The notes under the pieces: generated by a model
Seen by the model: the letters and a program-made list of their open reading frames with translations, nothing else
What the model was told of the DNA's origin: nothing
The model's database searches: none
Source: Auanema rhodensis
Taxonomy: Eukaryota > Nematoda > Chromadorea > Rhabditida > Rhabditidae
NCBI GenBank assembly: GCA_964057225.1
Contig: OZ059894.1
Location: forward strand, 5,270,001-5,334,000
Length of the DNA: 64,000 nt
Reading direction: 5' to 3'
Part shown: positions 13,761 through 26,194 of the stretch, piece by piece
How the letters are laid out: every line of letters begins with the position of its first letter
How positions within the stretch are numbered: position 1 is the stretch's first letter
Translations under genes and position numbers: made by a program

Positions 13761-14710
13761 CAAATTTACGTGTACTTCAATTTATGCTAATTAAGTGTAC
13801 ACGTGATGTGCACTTGGTATGTAACTCGCTTCACGTCAAAGATAAAGAGATGCGGTTTTCAAAATTAGATTTCGCATGTCCATATTAGTCTAAAAACAAA
13901 TTTTTATTGATATTGATGCATGGTAACCATGACTTTCAAATTTACGTGTACTTCAATTTATGCTAATTAAGTGTACACGTGATGTGCACTTGGTATGTAA
14001 CTCGCTTCACGTCAAAGATAAAGAGATGCGGTTTTCAAAATTAGATTCCCCATGTCCATATTAGTCTAAAAACAAATTTTTGTTGATATTGGTGCATGGT
14101 AACCATGACTTTGAAATTTACGTGAACTTTAATTTATGCTAATTAAGTGTACACATAATGTGCACTTGGTATGTAACTCGCTTCAAGTGAAAGATAAAGA
14201 GATGCGGTTTTCAAAATTAGATTTCGCATGTCCATATTAGTCTAAAAACAAATTTTTATTGATATTGGTGCATGGTAACCATGACTTTAAAATTTACGTG
14301 AACTTTAATTTATGCTAATTAAGTGAACACATGACGTGCACTTGGTATGTAACTCGCTTCACGTGAAAGATAAAGAGATGCGGTTTTCAAAATTAGATTC
14401 CTCATGTCCATATTAGTCTAAAAACGAATTTTTATTGATATTGATGCATGGTAACCATGACTTTGAAATTTACGTGAACTTTAATTTATGCTTATTAAGT
14501 GTACACGTGATGTGCACTTGGTATGTAACTCGCTTCACGTGAAAGATAAAGGGATGCGGTTTTCAAAATTAGATTCCTCATGTCCATTTTAGTCTAAAAA
14601 CAAATTTTTGTTGATATTGGTGGATGGTAACCATGACTTTCAAATTTACGTGTACTTCAATTTATGCTAATTAAGTGTACACGTGATGTGCACTTGGTAT
14701 GTAACTCGCT

Positions 14711-17700
14711 TCCAGTCAAAGATAAAGGGATGCGGTTTTCAAAATTAGATTTCGCATGTCCATATTAGTCTAAAAACAAATTTTTATTGATATTGATGCA
14801 TGGTAACCATGACTTTGAAATTTACGTGAACTTCAATTTATGCTAATTAAGTGTACACGTGATGTGCACTTGGTACGTAACTCGCTTCAAGTGAAAGATA
14901 AAGAGATGCGGTTTTCAAAATTAGATTCCCCATGTCCATATTAGTCTAAAAACAAATTTTTATTGATATTGGTGCATGGTAACCATGACTTTGAAATTTA
15001 CGTGAACTTCAATTTATGCTAATTAAGTGTACACGTGATGTGCACTTGGTACGTAACTCGCTTCAAGTGAAAGATAAAGAGATGCGGTTTTCAAAATTAG
15101 ATTCCCCATGTCCATATTAGTCTAAAAACAAATTTTTATTGATATTGATGCATGGTAACCATGACTTTGAAATTTACGTGAACTTCAATTTATGCTAATT
15201 AAGTGTACACGTGATGTGCACTTGGTACGTAACTCGCTTCAAGTGAAAGATAAAGAGATGCGTTTTTCAAAATTAGATTTCGCATGTCCATATTAGTCTA
15301 AAAACAAATTTTTATTGATATTGGTGCATGGTAACCATGACTTTGAAATTTACGTGAACTTTAATTTATGCTAATTAAGTGTACACGTGATGTGCACTTG
15401 GTATGTAACTCGCTTCACGTGAAAGATAAAGAGATGCGGTTTTCAAAATTAGATTCCTCATGTCCATATTAGTCTAAAAACGAATTTTTATTGATATTGA
15501 TGCATGGTAACCATGACTTTGAAATTTACGTGAACTTCAATTTATGCTAATTAAGTGTACACGTGATGTGCACTTGGTACGTAACTCGCTTCAAGTGAAA
15601 GATAAAGAGATGCGGTTTTCAAAATTAGATTTCGCATGTCCATATTAGTCTAAAAACAAATTTTTGTCGATATTGGTGGATGGTAACCATGACTTTCAAA
15701 TTTACGTGAACTTCAATTTATGCTAATTAAGTGTACACGTGATGTGCACTTGGTATGTAACTCGCTTCCAGTCAAAGATAAAGGGATGCGGTTTTCAAAA
15801 TTAGATTCCCCATGTCCATATTAGTCTAAAAACAAATTTTTATTGATATTGATGCATGGTAACCATGACTTTGAAATTTACGTGAACTTCAATTTATGCT
15901 AATTAAGTGTACACGTGATGTGCACTTGGTACGTAACTCGCTTCAAGTGAAAGATAAAGAGATGCGGTTTTCAAAATTAGATTCCCCATGTCCATATTAG
16001 TCTAAAAACAAATTTTTATTGATATTGGTGCATGGTAACCATGACTTTGAAATTTACGTGAACTTCAATTTATGCTAATTAAGTGTACACGTGATGTGCA
16101 CTTGGTACGTAACTCGCTTCAAGTGAAAGATAAAGAGATGCGGTTTTCAAAATTAGATTCCCCATGTCCATATTAGTCTAAAAACAAATTTTTATTGATA
16201 TTGGTGCATGGTAACCATGACTTTGAAATTTACGTGAACTTTAATTTATGCTAATTAAGTGTACACGTGATGTGCACTTGGTATGTAACTCGCTTCACGT
16301 GAAAGATAAAGAGATGCGGTTTTCAAAATTAGATTCCTCATGTCCATATTAGTCTAAAAACGAATTTTTATTGATATTGGTGCATGGTAACCATGACTTT
16401 AAAATTTACGTGAACTTTAATTTATGCTAATTAAGTGTACACATGATGTGCACTTGGTATGTAACTCGCTTTACGTCAAAGATAAAGAGATGCGGTTTTC
16501 AAAATTAGATTCCCCATGTCCATATTAGTCTAAAAACAAATTTTTATTGATATTGGTGCATGGTAACCATGACTTTGAAATTTACGTGAACTTTAATTTA
16601 TGCTAATTAAGTGTACACGTGATGTGCACTTGGTATGTAACTCGCTTCACGTCAAAGATAAAGAGATGCGGTTTTCAAAATTAGATTCCCCATGTCCATA
16701 TTAGTCTAAAAACAAATTTTTATTGATATTGGTGCATGGTAACCATGACTTTCAAATTTACGTGAACTTCAATTTATGCTAATTAAGTGTACACGTGATG
16801 TGCACTTGGTATGTAACTCGCTTCCAGTCAAAGATAAAGGGATGCGGTTTTCAAAATTAGATTCCCCATGTCCATATTAGTCTAAAAACAAATTTTTATT
16901 AATATTGGTGCATGGTAACCATGACTTTAAAATTTACGTGAACTTTAATTTATGCTAATTAAGTGTACACATGATGTGCACTCGGTATGTAACTCGCTTC
17001 ACGTGAAAGATAAAGAGATGCGATTTTCAAAATTAAATTCCTCATGTCCATATTAGTCTAAAAACGAATTTTTATTCATATTGATGCATGGTAACCATGA
17101 CTTTGAAATTTACGTGAACTTTAATTTATGCTAATTAAGTGTACGCATAATGTGCAATTGGTATGTAACTCGCTTCAAGTGAAAGATAAAGAGATGCGGT
17201 TTTCAAAATTAGATTTCGCATGTCCATATTAGTCTAAAAACAAATTTTTATTGATATTGGTGCATGGTAACCATGACTTTAAAATTTACGTGAACTTTAA
17301 TTTATGCTAATTAAGTGAACACATGATGTGCACTTGGTATGTAACTCGCTTCACGTGAAAGATAAAGAGATGCGGTTTTCAAAATTAGATTCCTCATGTC
17401 CATATTAGTCTAAAAACGAATTTTTATTGATATTGATGCATGGTAACCATGACTTTGAAATTTACGTGAACTTCAATTTATGCTAATTAAGTGTACACGT
17501 GATGTGCACTTGGTACGTAACTCGCTTCAAGTGAAAGATAAAGAGATGCGGTTTTCAAAATTAGATTTCGCATGTCCATATTAGTCTAAAAACAAATTTT
17601 TATTGATATTGGTGCATGGTAACCATGACTTTAAAATTTACGTGAACTTTAATTTATGCTAATTAAGTGTACACATGATGTGCACTTGGTATGTAACTCG

Positions 17701-19019
17701 CTTTACGTCAAAGATAAAGAGATGCGGTTTTCAAAATTAGATTCCCCATGTCCATATTAGTCTAAAAACAAATTTTTATTGATATTGGTGCATGGTAACC
17801 ATGACTTTGAAATTTACGTGAACTTTAATTTATGCTAATTAAGTGTACACGTGATGTGCACTTGGTATGTAACTCGCTTCACGTGAAAGATAAAGAGATG
17901 CGGTTTTCAAAATTAGATTCCCCATGTCCATATTAGTCTAAAAACAAATTTTTATTGATATTGGTGCATGGTAACCATGACTTTGAAATTTACGTGAACT
18001 TTAATTTATGCTAATTAAGTGTACACGTGATGTGCACTTGGTATGTAACTCGCTTCACGTGAAAGATAAAGAGATGCGGTTTTCAAAATTAGATTCCTCA
18101 TGTCCATATTAGTCTAAAAACGAATTTTTATTGATATTGATGCATGGTAACCATGACTTTGAAATTTACGTGAACTTCAATTTATGCTAATTAAGTGTAC
18201 ACGTGATGTGCACTTGGTACGTAACTCGCTTCAAGTGAAAGATAAAGAGATGCGGTTTTCAAAATTAGATTCCCCATGTCCATATTAGTCTAAAAACAAA
18301 TTTTTATTGATATTGATGCATGGTAACCATGACTTTGAAATTTACGTGAACTTCAATTTATGCTAATTAAGTGTACACGTGATGTGCACTTGGTACGTAA
18401 CTCGCTTCAAGTGAAAGATAAAGAGATGCGGTTTTTCAAAATTAGATTTCGCATGTCCATATTAGTCTAAAAACAAATTTTTGTCGATATTGGTGGATGG
18501 TAACCATGACTTTCAAATTTACGTGAACTTCAATTTATGCTAATTAAGTGTACACGTGATGTGCACTTGGTATGTAACTCGCTTCCAGTCAAAGATAAAG
18601 GGATGCGGTTTTCAAAATTAGATTCCTCATGTCCATATTAGTCTAAAAACGAATTTTTATTGATATTGATGCATGGTAACCATGACTTTGAAATTTACGT
18701 GAACTTCAATTTATGCTAATTAAGTGTACACGTGATGTGCACTTGGTACGTAACTCGCTTCAAGTGAAAGATAAAGAGATGCGGTTTTCAAAATTAGATT
18801 TCGCATGTCCATATTAGTCTAAAAACAAATTTTTGTCGATATTGGTGGATGGTAACCATGACTTTCAAATTTACGTGAACTTCAATTTATGCTAATTAAG
18901 TGTACACGTGATGTGCACTTGGTATGTAACTCGCTTCCAGTCAAAGATAAAGGGATGCGGTTTTCAAAATTAGATTCCCTATGTCCATATTAGTCTAAAA
19001 ACAAATTTTTATTAATATT
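14711..19019 (+). repeat. Mosaic satellite segment without a clear HOR
   Basis: Monomer types with tacgtaactcgcttcaagtg, ttccagtcaaagataaaggg and tgtcgatattggtgg appear here for the first time in irregular order. The rare gcactcggtatg/gcgattttc monomer occurs at 17,020 and again at 19,133, 12 monomers plus one base apart; the extra base is the t insertion near 18,430-18,436 (cggtttttcaaa). I saw no single regular period over the segment. Confidence 0.7.
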
Positions 19020-20332
19020 GGTGCATGGTAACCATGACTTTAAAATTTACGTGAACTTTAATTTATGCTAATTAAGTGTACACATGATGTGCACTCGGTA
19101 TGTAACTCGCTTCACGTGAAAGATAAAGAGATGCGATTTTCAAAATTAAATTCCTCATGTCCATATTAGTCTAAAAACGAATTTTTATTCATATTGATGC
19201 ATGGTAACCATGACTTTGAAATTTACGTGAACTTTAATTTATGCTAATTAAGTGTACACGTGATGTGCACTTGGTATGTAACTCGCTTCAAGTGAAAGAT
19301 AAAGAGATGCGGTTTTCAAAATTAGATTTCGCATGTCCATATTAGTCTAAAAACAAATTTTAATCGATATTGGAGCATGGTAACCATGACTTTAAAATTT
19401 ACGTGAACTTCAATTTATGCTAATTAAGTGTACACGTGATGTGCACTTGGTATGTAACTCGCTTCATGTGAAAGATGAAGGGATGCGGTTTTCAAAATTA
19501 GATTCCTCATGTCCATATTAGTCTAAAAACAAATTTTTGTTGATATTGGTGGATGGTAACCATGACTTTCAAATTTACGTGAACTTTAATTTATGCTAAT
19601 TAAGTGTACACGTGTTGTGCACTTGGTATGTAACTCGCTTCAAGTGAAAGATAAAGAGATGCGGTTTTCAAAATTAGATTTCGCATGTCCATATTAGTCT
19701 AAAAACAAATTTTTATTGATATTGGTGCATGGTAACCATGACTTTGAAATTTACGTGAACTTTAATTTATGCTAATTAAGTGTACACGTGATGTGCACTT
19801 GGTATGTAACTCGCTTCACGTGAAAGATGAAGAGATGCGGTTTTCAAAATTAGATTCCCCATGTCCATATTAGTCTAAAAACAAATTTTTGTTGATATTG
19901 GTGGATGGTAACCATGACTTTCAAATTTACGTGAACTTCAATTTATGCTAATTAAGTGTACACGTGATGTGCACTTGGTATGTAACTCGCTTCAAGTCAA
20001 AGATAAAGAGATGCGGTTTTCAAAATTAGATTCCCCATGTCCATATTAGTCTAAAAACAAATTTTTATTAATATTGGTGCATGGTAACCATGACTTTGAA
20101 ATTTACGTGAACTTTAATTTATGCTAATTAAGTGTACACATAATGTGCACTTGGTATGTAACTCGCTTCAAGTGAAAGATAAAGAGATGCGGTTTTCAAA
20201 ATTAGATTTCGCATGTCCATATTAGTCTAAAAACAAATTTTTATTGATATTGGTGCATGGTAACCATGACTTTAAAATTTACGTGAACTTTAATTTATGC
20301 TAATTAAGTGAACACATGATGTGCACTTGGTA
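19020..20332 (+). repeat. Outlying copy of the HOR amplified in block 3
   Basis: The order is gcactcgg/gcgattttc monomer, gatgcatgg monomer, ggagcatgg monomer with gatgaaggg, ggtggatgg monomer with cgtgttgtgc, then ggtgcatgg with gatgaagag, ggtggatgg with caagtcaaag, ttattaatatt with cacataatg, and gaacacatg. This succession closely matches the HORs at 45.5-48.4 kb. It is the only run of this kind I noticed in block 1, more than 20 kb from the others. Confidence 0.7.
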
Positions 20333-22972
20333 TGTAACTCGCTTCACGTGAAAGATAAAGAGATGCGGTTTTCAAAATTAGATTCCTCATGTCCATATTA
20401 GTCTAAAAACAAATTTTTATTGATATTGGTGCATGGTAACCATGACTTTGAAATTTACGTGAACTTTAATTTATGCTAATTAAGTGTACACGTGATGTGC
20501 ACTTGGTATGTAACTCGCTTCCAGTCAAAGATAAAGGGATGCGGTTTTCAAAATTAGATTCCCCATGTCCATATTAGTCTAAAAACGAATTTTTATTGAT
20601 ATTGATGAATGGTAACCATGACTTTGAAATTTACGTGAACTTCAATTTATGCTAATTAAGTGTACACGTGATGTGCACTTGGTACGTAACTCGCTTCAAG
20701 TGAAAGATAAAGAGATGCGGTTTTCAAAATTAGATTTCGCATGTCCATATTAGTCTAAAAACAAATTTTTGTCGATATTGGTGGATGGTAACCATGACTT
20801 TCAAATTTACGTGAACTTCAATTTATGCTAATTAAGTGTACACGTGATGTGCACTTGGTATGTAACTCGCTTCCAGTCAAAGATAAAGGGATGCGGTTTT
20901 CAAAATTAGATTCCCCATGTCCATATTAGTCTAAAAATAAATTTTTATTGATATTGGTGCATGGTAACCATGACTTTAAAATTTACGTGAACTTTAATTT
21001 ATGCTAATTAAGTGTACACGTGATGTGCACTTGGTATGTAACTCGCTTCACGTGAAAGATAAAGAGATGCGGTTTTCAAAATTAGATTCCTCATGTCCAT
21101 ATTAGTCTAAAAACGAATTTTTATTGATATTGATGCATGGTAACCATGACTTTGAAATTTACGTGAACTTCAATTTATGCTAATTAAGTGTACACGTGAT
21201 GTGCACTTGGTACGTAACTCGCTTCACGTGAAAGATAAAGAGATGCGGTTTTCAAAATTAGATTTCGCATGTCCATATTAGTCTAAAAACAAATTTTTGT
21301 CGATATTGGTGGATGGTAACCATGACTTTCAAATTTAAGTGAACTTCAATTTATGCTAATTAAGTGTACACGTGATGTGCACTTGGTACGTAACTCGCTT
21401 CAAGTGAAAGATAAAGAGATGCGGTTTTCAAAATTAGATTTCGCATGTCCATATTAGTCTAAAAACAAATTTTTGTCGATATTGGTGGATGGTAACCATG
21501 ACTTTCAAATTTACGTGAACTTCAATTTATGCTAATTAAGTGTACACGTGATGTGCACTTGGTATGTAACTCGCTTCCAGTCAAAGATAAAGGGATGCGG
21601 TTTTCAAAATTAGATTCCCCATGTCCATATTAGTCTAAAAATAAATTTTTATTGATATTGGTGCATGGTAACCATGACTTTAAAATTTACGTGAACTTTA
21701 ATTTATGCTAATTAAGTGTACACGTGATGTGCACTTGGTATGTAACTCGCTTCACGTGAAAGATAAAGAGATGCGGTTTTCAAAATTAGATTCCTCATGT
21801 CCATATTAGTCTAAAAACGAATTTTTATTGATATTGATGCATGGTAACCATGACTTTGAAATTTACGTGAACTTCAATTTATGCTAATTAAGTGTACACG
21901 TGATGTGCACTTGGTACGTAACTCGCTTCACGTGAAAGATAAAGAGATGCGGTTTTCAAAATTAGATTCCTCATGTCCATATTAGTCTAAAAACAAATTT
22001 TTATTGATATTGGTGCATGGTAACCATGACTTTGAAATTTACGTGAACTTTAATTTATGCTAATTAAGTGTACACGTGATGTGCACTTGGTATGTAACTC
22101 GCTTCCAGTCAAAGATAAAGGGATGCGGTTTTCAAAATTAGATTCCCCATGTCCATATTAGTCTAAAAACGAATTTTTATTGATATTGATGAATGGTAAC
22201 CATGACTTTGAAATTTACGTGAACTTCAATTTATGCTAATTAAGTGTACACGTGATGTGCACTTGGTACGTAACTCGCTTCAAGTGAAAGATAAAGAGAT
22301 GCGGTTTTCAAAATTAGATTTCGCATGTCCATATTAGTCTAAAAACAAATTTTTGTCGATATTGGTGGATGGTAACCATGACTTTCAAATTTACGTGAAC
22401 TTCAATTTATGCTAATTAAGTGTACACGTGATGTGCACTTGGTATGTAACTCGCTTCCAGTCAAAGATAAAGGGATGCGGTTTTCAAAATTAGATTCCCC
22501 ATGTCCATATTAGTCTAAAAATAAATTTTTATTGATATTGGTGCATGGTAACCATGACTTTAAAATTTACGTGAACTTTAATTTATGCTAATTAAGTGTA
22601 CACGTGATGTGCACTTGGTATGTAACTCGCTTCACGTGAAAGATAAAGAGATGCGGTTTTCAAAATTAGATTCCTCATGTCCATATTAGTCTAAAAACGA
22701 ATTTTTATTGATATTGATGCATGGTAACCATGACTTTGAAATTTACGTGAACTTCAATTTATGCTAATTAAGTGTACACGTGATGTGCACTTGGTACGTA
22801 ACTCGCTTCACGTGAAAGATAAAGAGATGCGGTTTTCAAAATTAGATTTCGCATGTCCATATTAGTCTAAAAACAAATTTTTGTCGATATTGGTGGATGG
22901 TAACCATGACTTTCAAATTTAAGTGAACTTCAATTTATGCTAATTAAGTGTACACGTGATGTGCACTTGGTA
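20333..22972 (+). repeat. Duplication with nine-monomer (1,584-bp) offset
   Basis: Bases 20,333-21,388 recur at 21,917-22,972. Markers: gatgaatggtaacc at about 20,604 and 22,188; aaataaattttt near 20,936 and 22,520; aaatttaagtgaac at 21,331 and 22,915. An extra aaataaattttt near 21,640, 704 bp after the first, shows a smaller four-monomer repeat nested between the two copies. Confidence 0.75.
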
Positions 22973-24369
22973 TGTAACTCGCTTCCAGTCAAAGATAAAG
23001 GGATGCGGTTTTCAAAATTAGATTCCACATGTCCATATTAGTCTAAAAACAAATTTTTATTGATATTGATGCATGGTAACCATGACTTTGAAATTTACGT
23101 GAACTTCAATTTATGCTAATTAAGTGTACACGTGATGTGCACTTGGTACGTAACTCGCTTCAAGTGAAAGATAAAGAGATGCGGTTTTCAAAATTAGATT
23201 CCTCATGTCCATATTAGTCTAAAAACGAATTTTTATTGATATTGATGCATGGTAACCATGACTTTGAAATTTACGTGAACTTCAATTTATGCTAATTAAG
23301 TGTACACGTGATGTGCACTTGGTACGTAACTCGCTTCAAGTGAAAGATAAAGAGATGCGGTTTTCAAAATTAGATTTCGCATGTCCATATTAGTCTAAAA
23401 ACAAATTTTTGTCGATATTGGTGGATGGTAACCATGACTTTCAAATTTAAGTGAACTTCAATTTATGCTAATTAAGTGTACACGTGATGTTCACTTGGTA
23501 TGTAACTCGCTTCCAGTCAAAGATAAAGGGATGCGGTTTTCAAAATTAGATTCCCCATGTCCATATTAGTCTAAAAACAAATTTTTATTGATATTGATGC
23601 ATGGTAACCATGACTTTGAAATTTACGTGAACTTCAATTTATGCTAATTAAGTGTACACGTGATGTGCACTTGGTACGTAACTCGCTTCATGTGAAAGAT
23701 AAAGAGATGCGGTTTTCAAAATTAGATTTCGCATGTCCATATTAGTCTAAAAACAAATTTTTGTCGATATTGGTGGATGGTAACCATGACTTTCAAATTT
23801 ACGTGAACATCAATTTATGCTAATTAAGTGTACACGTGATGTGCACTTGGTATGTAACTCGCTTCCAGTCAAAGATAAAGGGATGCGGTTTCCAAAATTA
23901 GATTCCCCATGTCCATATTAGTCTAAAAACAAATTTTTATTGATATTGGTGCATGGTAACCATGACTTTAAAATTTACGTGAACTTTAATTTATGCTAAT
24001 TAAGTGTACACGTGATGTGCACTTGGTATGTAACTCGCTTCACGTGAAAGATAAAGAGATGCGGTTTTCAAAATTAGATTCCTCATGTCCATATTAGTCT
24101 AAAAACGAATTTTTATTGATATTGATGCATGGTAACCATGACTTTGAAATTTACGTGAACTTCAATTTATGCTAATTAAGTGTACACGTGATGTGCACTT
24201 GGTATGTAACTCGCTTCACGTGAAAGATAAAGAGATGCGGTTTTCAAAATTAGATTCCGCATGTCCATATTAGTCTAAAAACGAATTTTTATTGATATTG
24301 ATGCATGGTAACCATGACTTTGAAATTTACGTGAACTTTAATTTATGCTAATTAAGTGTACACATGATG
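22973..24369 (+). repeat. Mosaic satellite segment with the gaacatcaattt marker
   Basis: Eight monomers with mixed types and no clear higher-order period. The rare variant gaacatcaattt near 23,808 is useful because it recurs in the inverted block (as aaattgatgttc near 36,449 and 38,069) and in block 3 (near 40,192). It is one of the main markers linking the three blocks. A single tgttcacttgg variant is near 23,489. Confidence 0.7.
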
Positions 24370-25874
24370 TGCACTTGGTATGTAACTCGCTTCAAGTGAA
24401 AGATAAAGAGATGCGGTTTTCAAAATTAGATTTCGCATGTCCATATTAGTCTAAAAACAAATTTTTATTGATATTGGAGCATGGAAACCATGACTTTAAA
24501 ATTTACGTGAACTTTAATTTATGCTAATTAAGTGAACACATGATGTGCACTTGGTATGTAACTCGCTTCACGTGAAAGATAAAGAGATGCGGTTTACAAA
24601 ATTAGATTCCTCATGTCCATATTAGTCTAAAAACGAATTTTTATCGATATTGATGCATGGTAACCATGACTTTGAAATTTACGTGAACTTTAATTTATGC
24701 TTATTAAGTGTACACGTGATGTGCACTTGGTATGTAACTCGCTTCACGTGAAAGATAAAGAGATGCGGTTTTCAAAATTAGATTCCCCATGTCCATATTA
24801 GTCTAAAAACAAATTTTTGTTGATATTGGTGGATGGTAACCATGACTTTCAAATTTACGTGAACTTCAATTTATGCTAATTAAGTGTACACGTGATGTGC
24901 ACTTGGTATGTAACTCGCTTCAAGTCAAAGATAAAGAGATGCGGTTTTCAAAATTAGATTCCCCATGTCCATATTAGTCTAAAAACAAATTTTTATTAAT
25001 ATTGGTGCATGGTAACCATGACTTTGAAATTTACGTGAACTTTAATTTATGCTAATTAAGTGTACACATAATGTGCACTTGGTATGTAACTCGCTTCAAG
25101 TGAAAGATAAAGAGATGCGGTTTTCAAAATTAGATTTCGCATGTCCATATTAGTCTAAAAACAAATTTTTATGGATATTGGAGCATGGAAACCATGACTT
25201 TAAAATTTACGTGAACTTTAATTTATGCTAATTAAGTGAACACATGATGTGCACTTGGTATGTAACTCGCTTCACGTGAAAGATAAAGAGATGCGGTTTA
25301 CAAAATTAGATTCCTCATGTCCATATTAGTCTAAAAACGAATTTTTATCGATATTGATGCATGGTAACCATGACTTTGAAATTTACGTGAACTTTAATTT
25401 ATGCTTATTAAGTGTACACGTGATGTGCACTTGGTATGTAACTCGCTTCACGTGAAAGATAAAGAGATGCGGTTTTCAAAATTAGATTCCCCATGTCCAT
25501 ATTAGTCTAAAAACAAATTTTTGTTGATATTGGTGGATGGTAACCATGACTTTCAAATTTACGTGAACTTCAATTTATGCTAATTAAGTGTACACGTGAT
25601 GTGCACTTGGTATGTAACTCGCTTCAAGTCAAAGATAAAGAGATGCGGTTTTCAAAATTAGATTCCCCATGTCCATATTAGTCTAAAAACAAATTTTTAT
25701 TAATATTGGTGCATGGTAACCATGACTTTGAAATTTACGTGAACTTTAATTTATGCTAATTAAGTGTACACATAATGTGCACTTGGTATGTAACTCGCTT
25801 CAAGTGAAAGATAAAGAGATGCGGTTTTCAAAATTAGATTTCGCATGTCCATATTAGTCTAAAAACAAATTTTT
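24370..25874 (+). repeat. Four-monomer tandem duplication (704 bp)
   Basis: About 800 bp starting at 24,370 recurs at 25,074. Markers: ggagcatggaaacc at 24,476 and 25,180, cggtttacaaaatt near 24,590 and 25,294, and cgaatttttatcg. The second copy has a private change (atggatattgg near 25,171). In the inverted block I saw ttttgtaaacc only once, near 35,655. Confidence 0.75.
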
Positions 25875-26194
25875 ATTGATATTGGTGCATGGTAACCATG
25901 ACTTTAAAATTTACGTGAACTTTAATTTATGCTAATTAAGTGAACACATGATGTGCACTTGGTATGTAACTCGCTTCACGTGAAAGATAAAGAGATGCGG
26001 TTTTCAAAATTAGATTCCTCATGTCCATATTAGTCTAAAAACGAATTTTTATTGATATTGATGCATGGTAACCATGACTTTGAAATTTACGTGAACTTTA
26101 ATTTATGCTTATTAAGTGTACACGTGATGTGCACTTGCTATGTAACTCGCTTCCAGTCAAAGATAAAGGGATGCGGTTTTCAAAATTAGATTAC

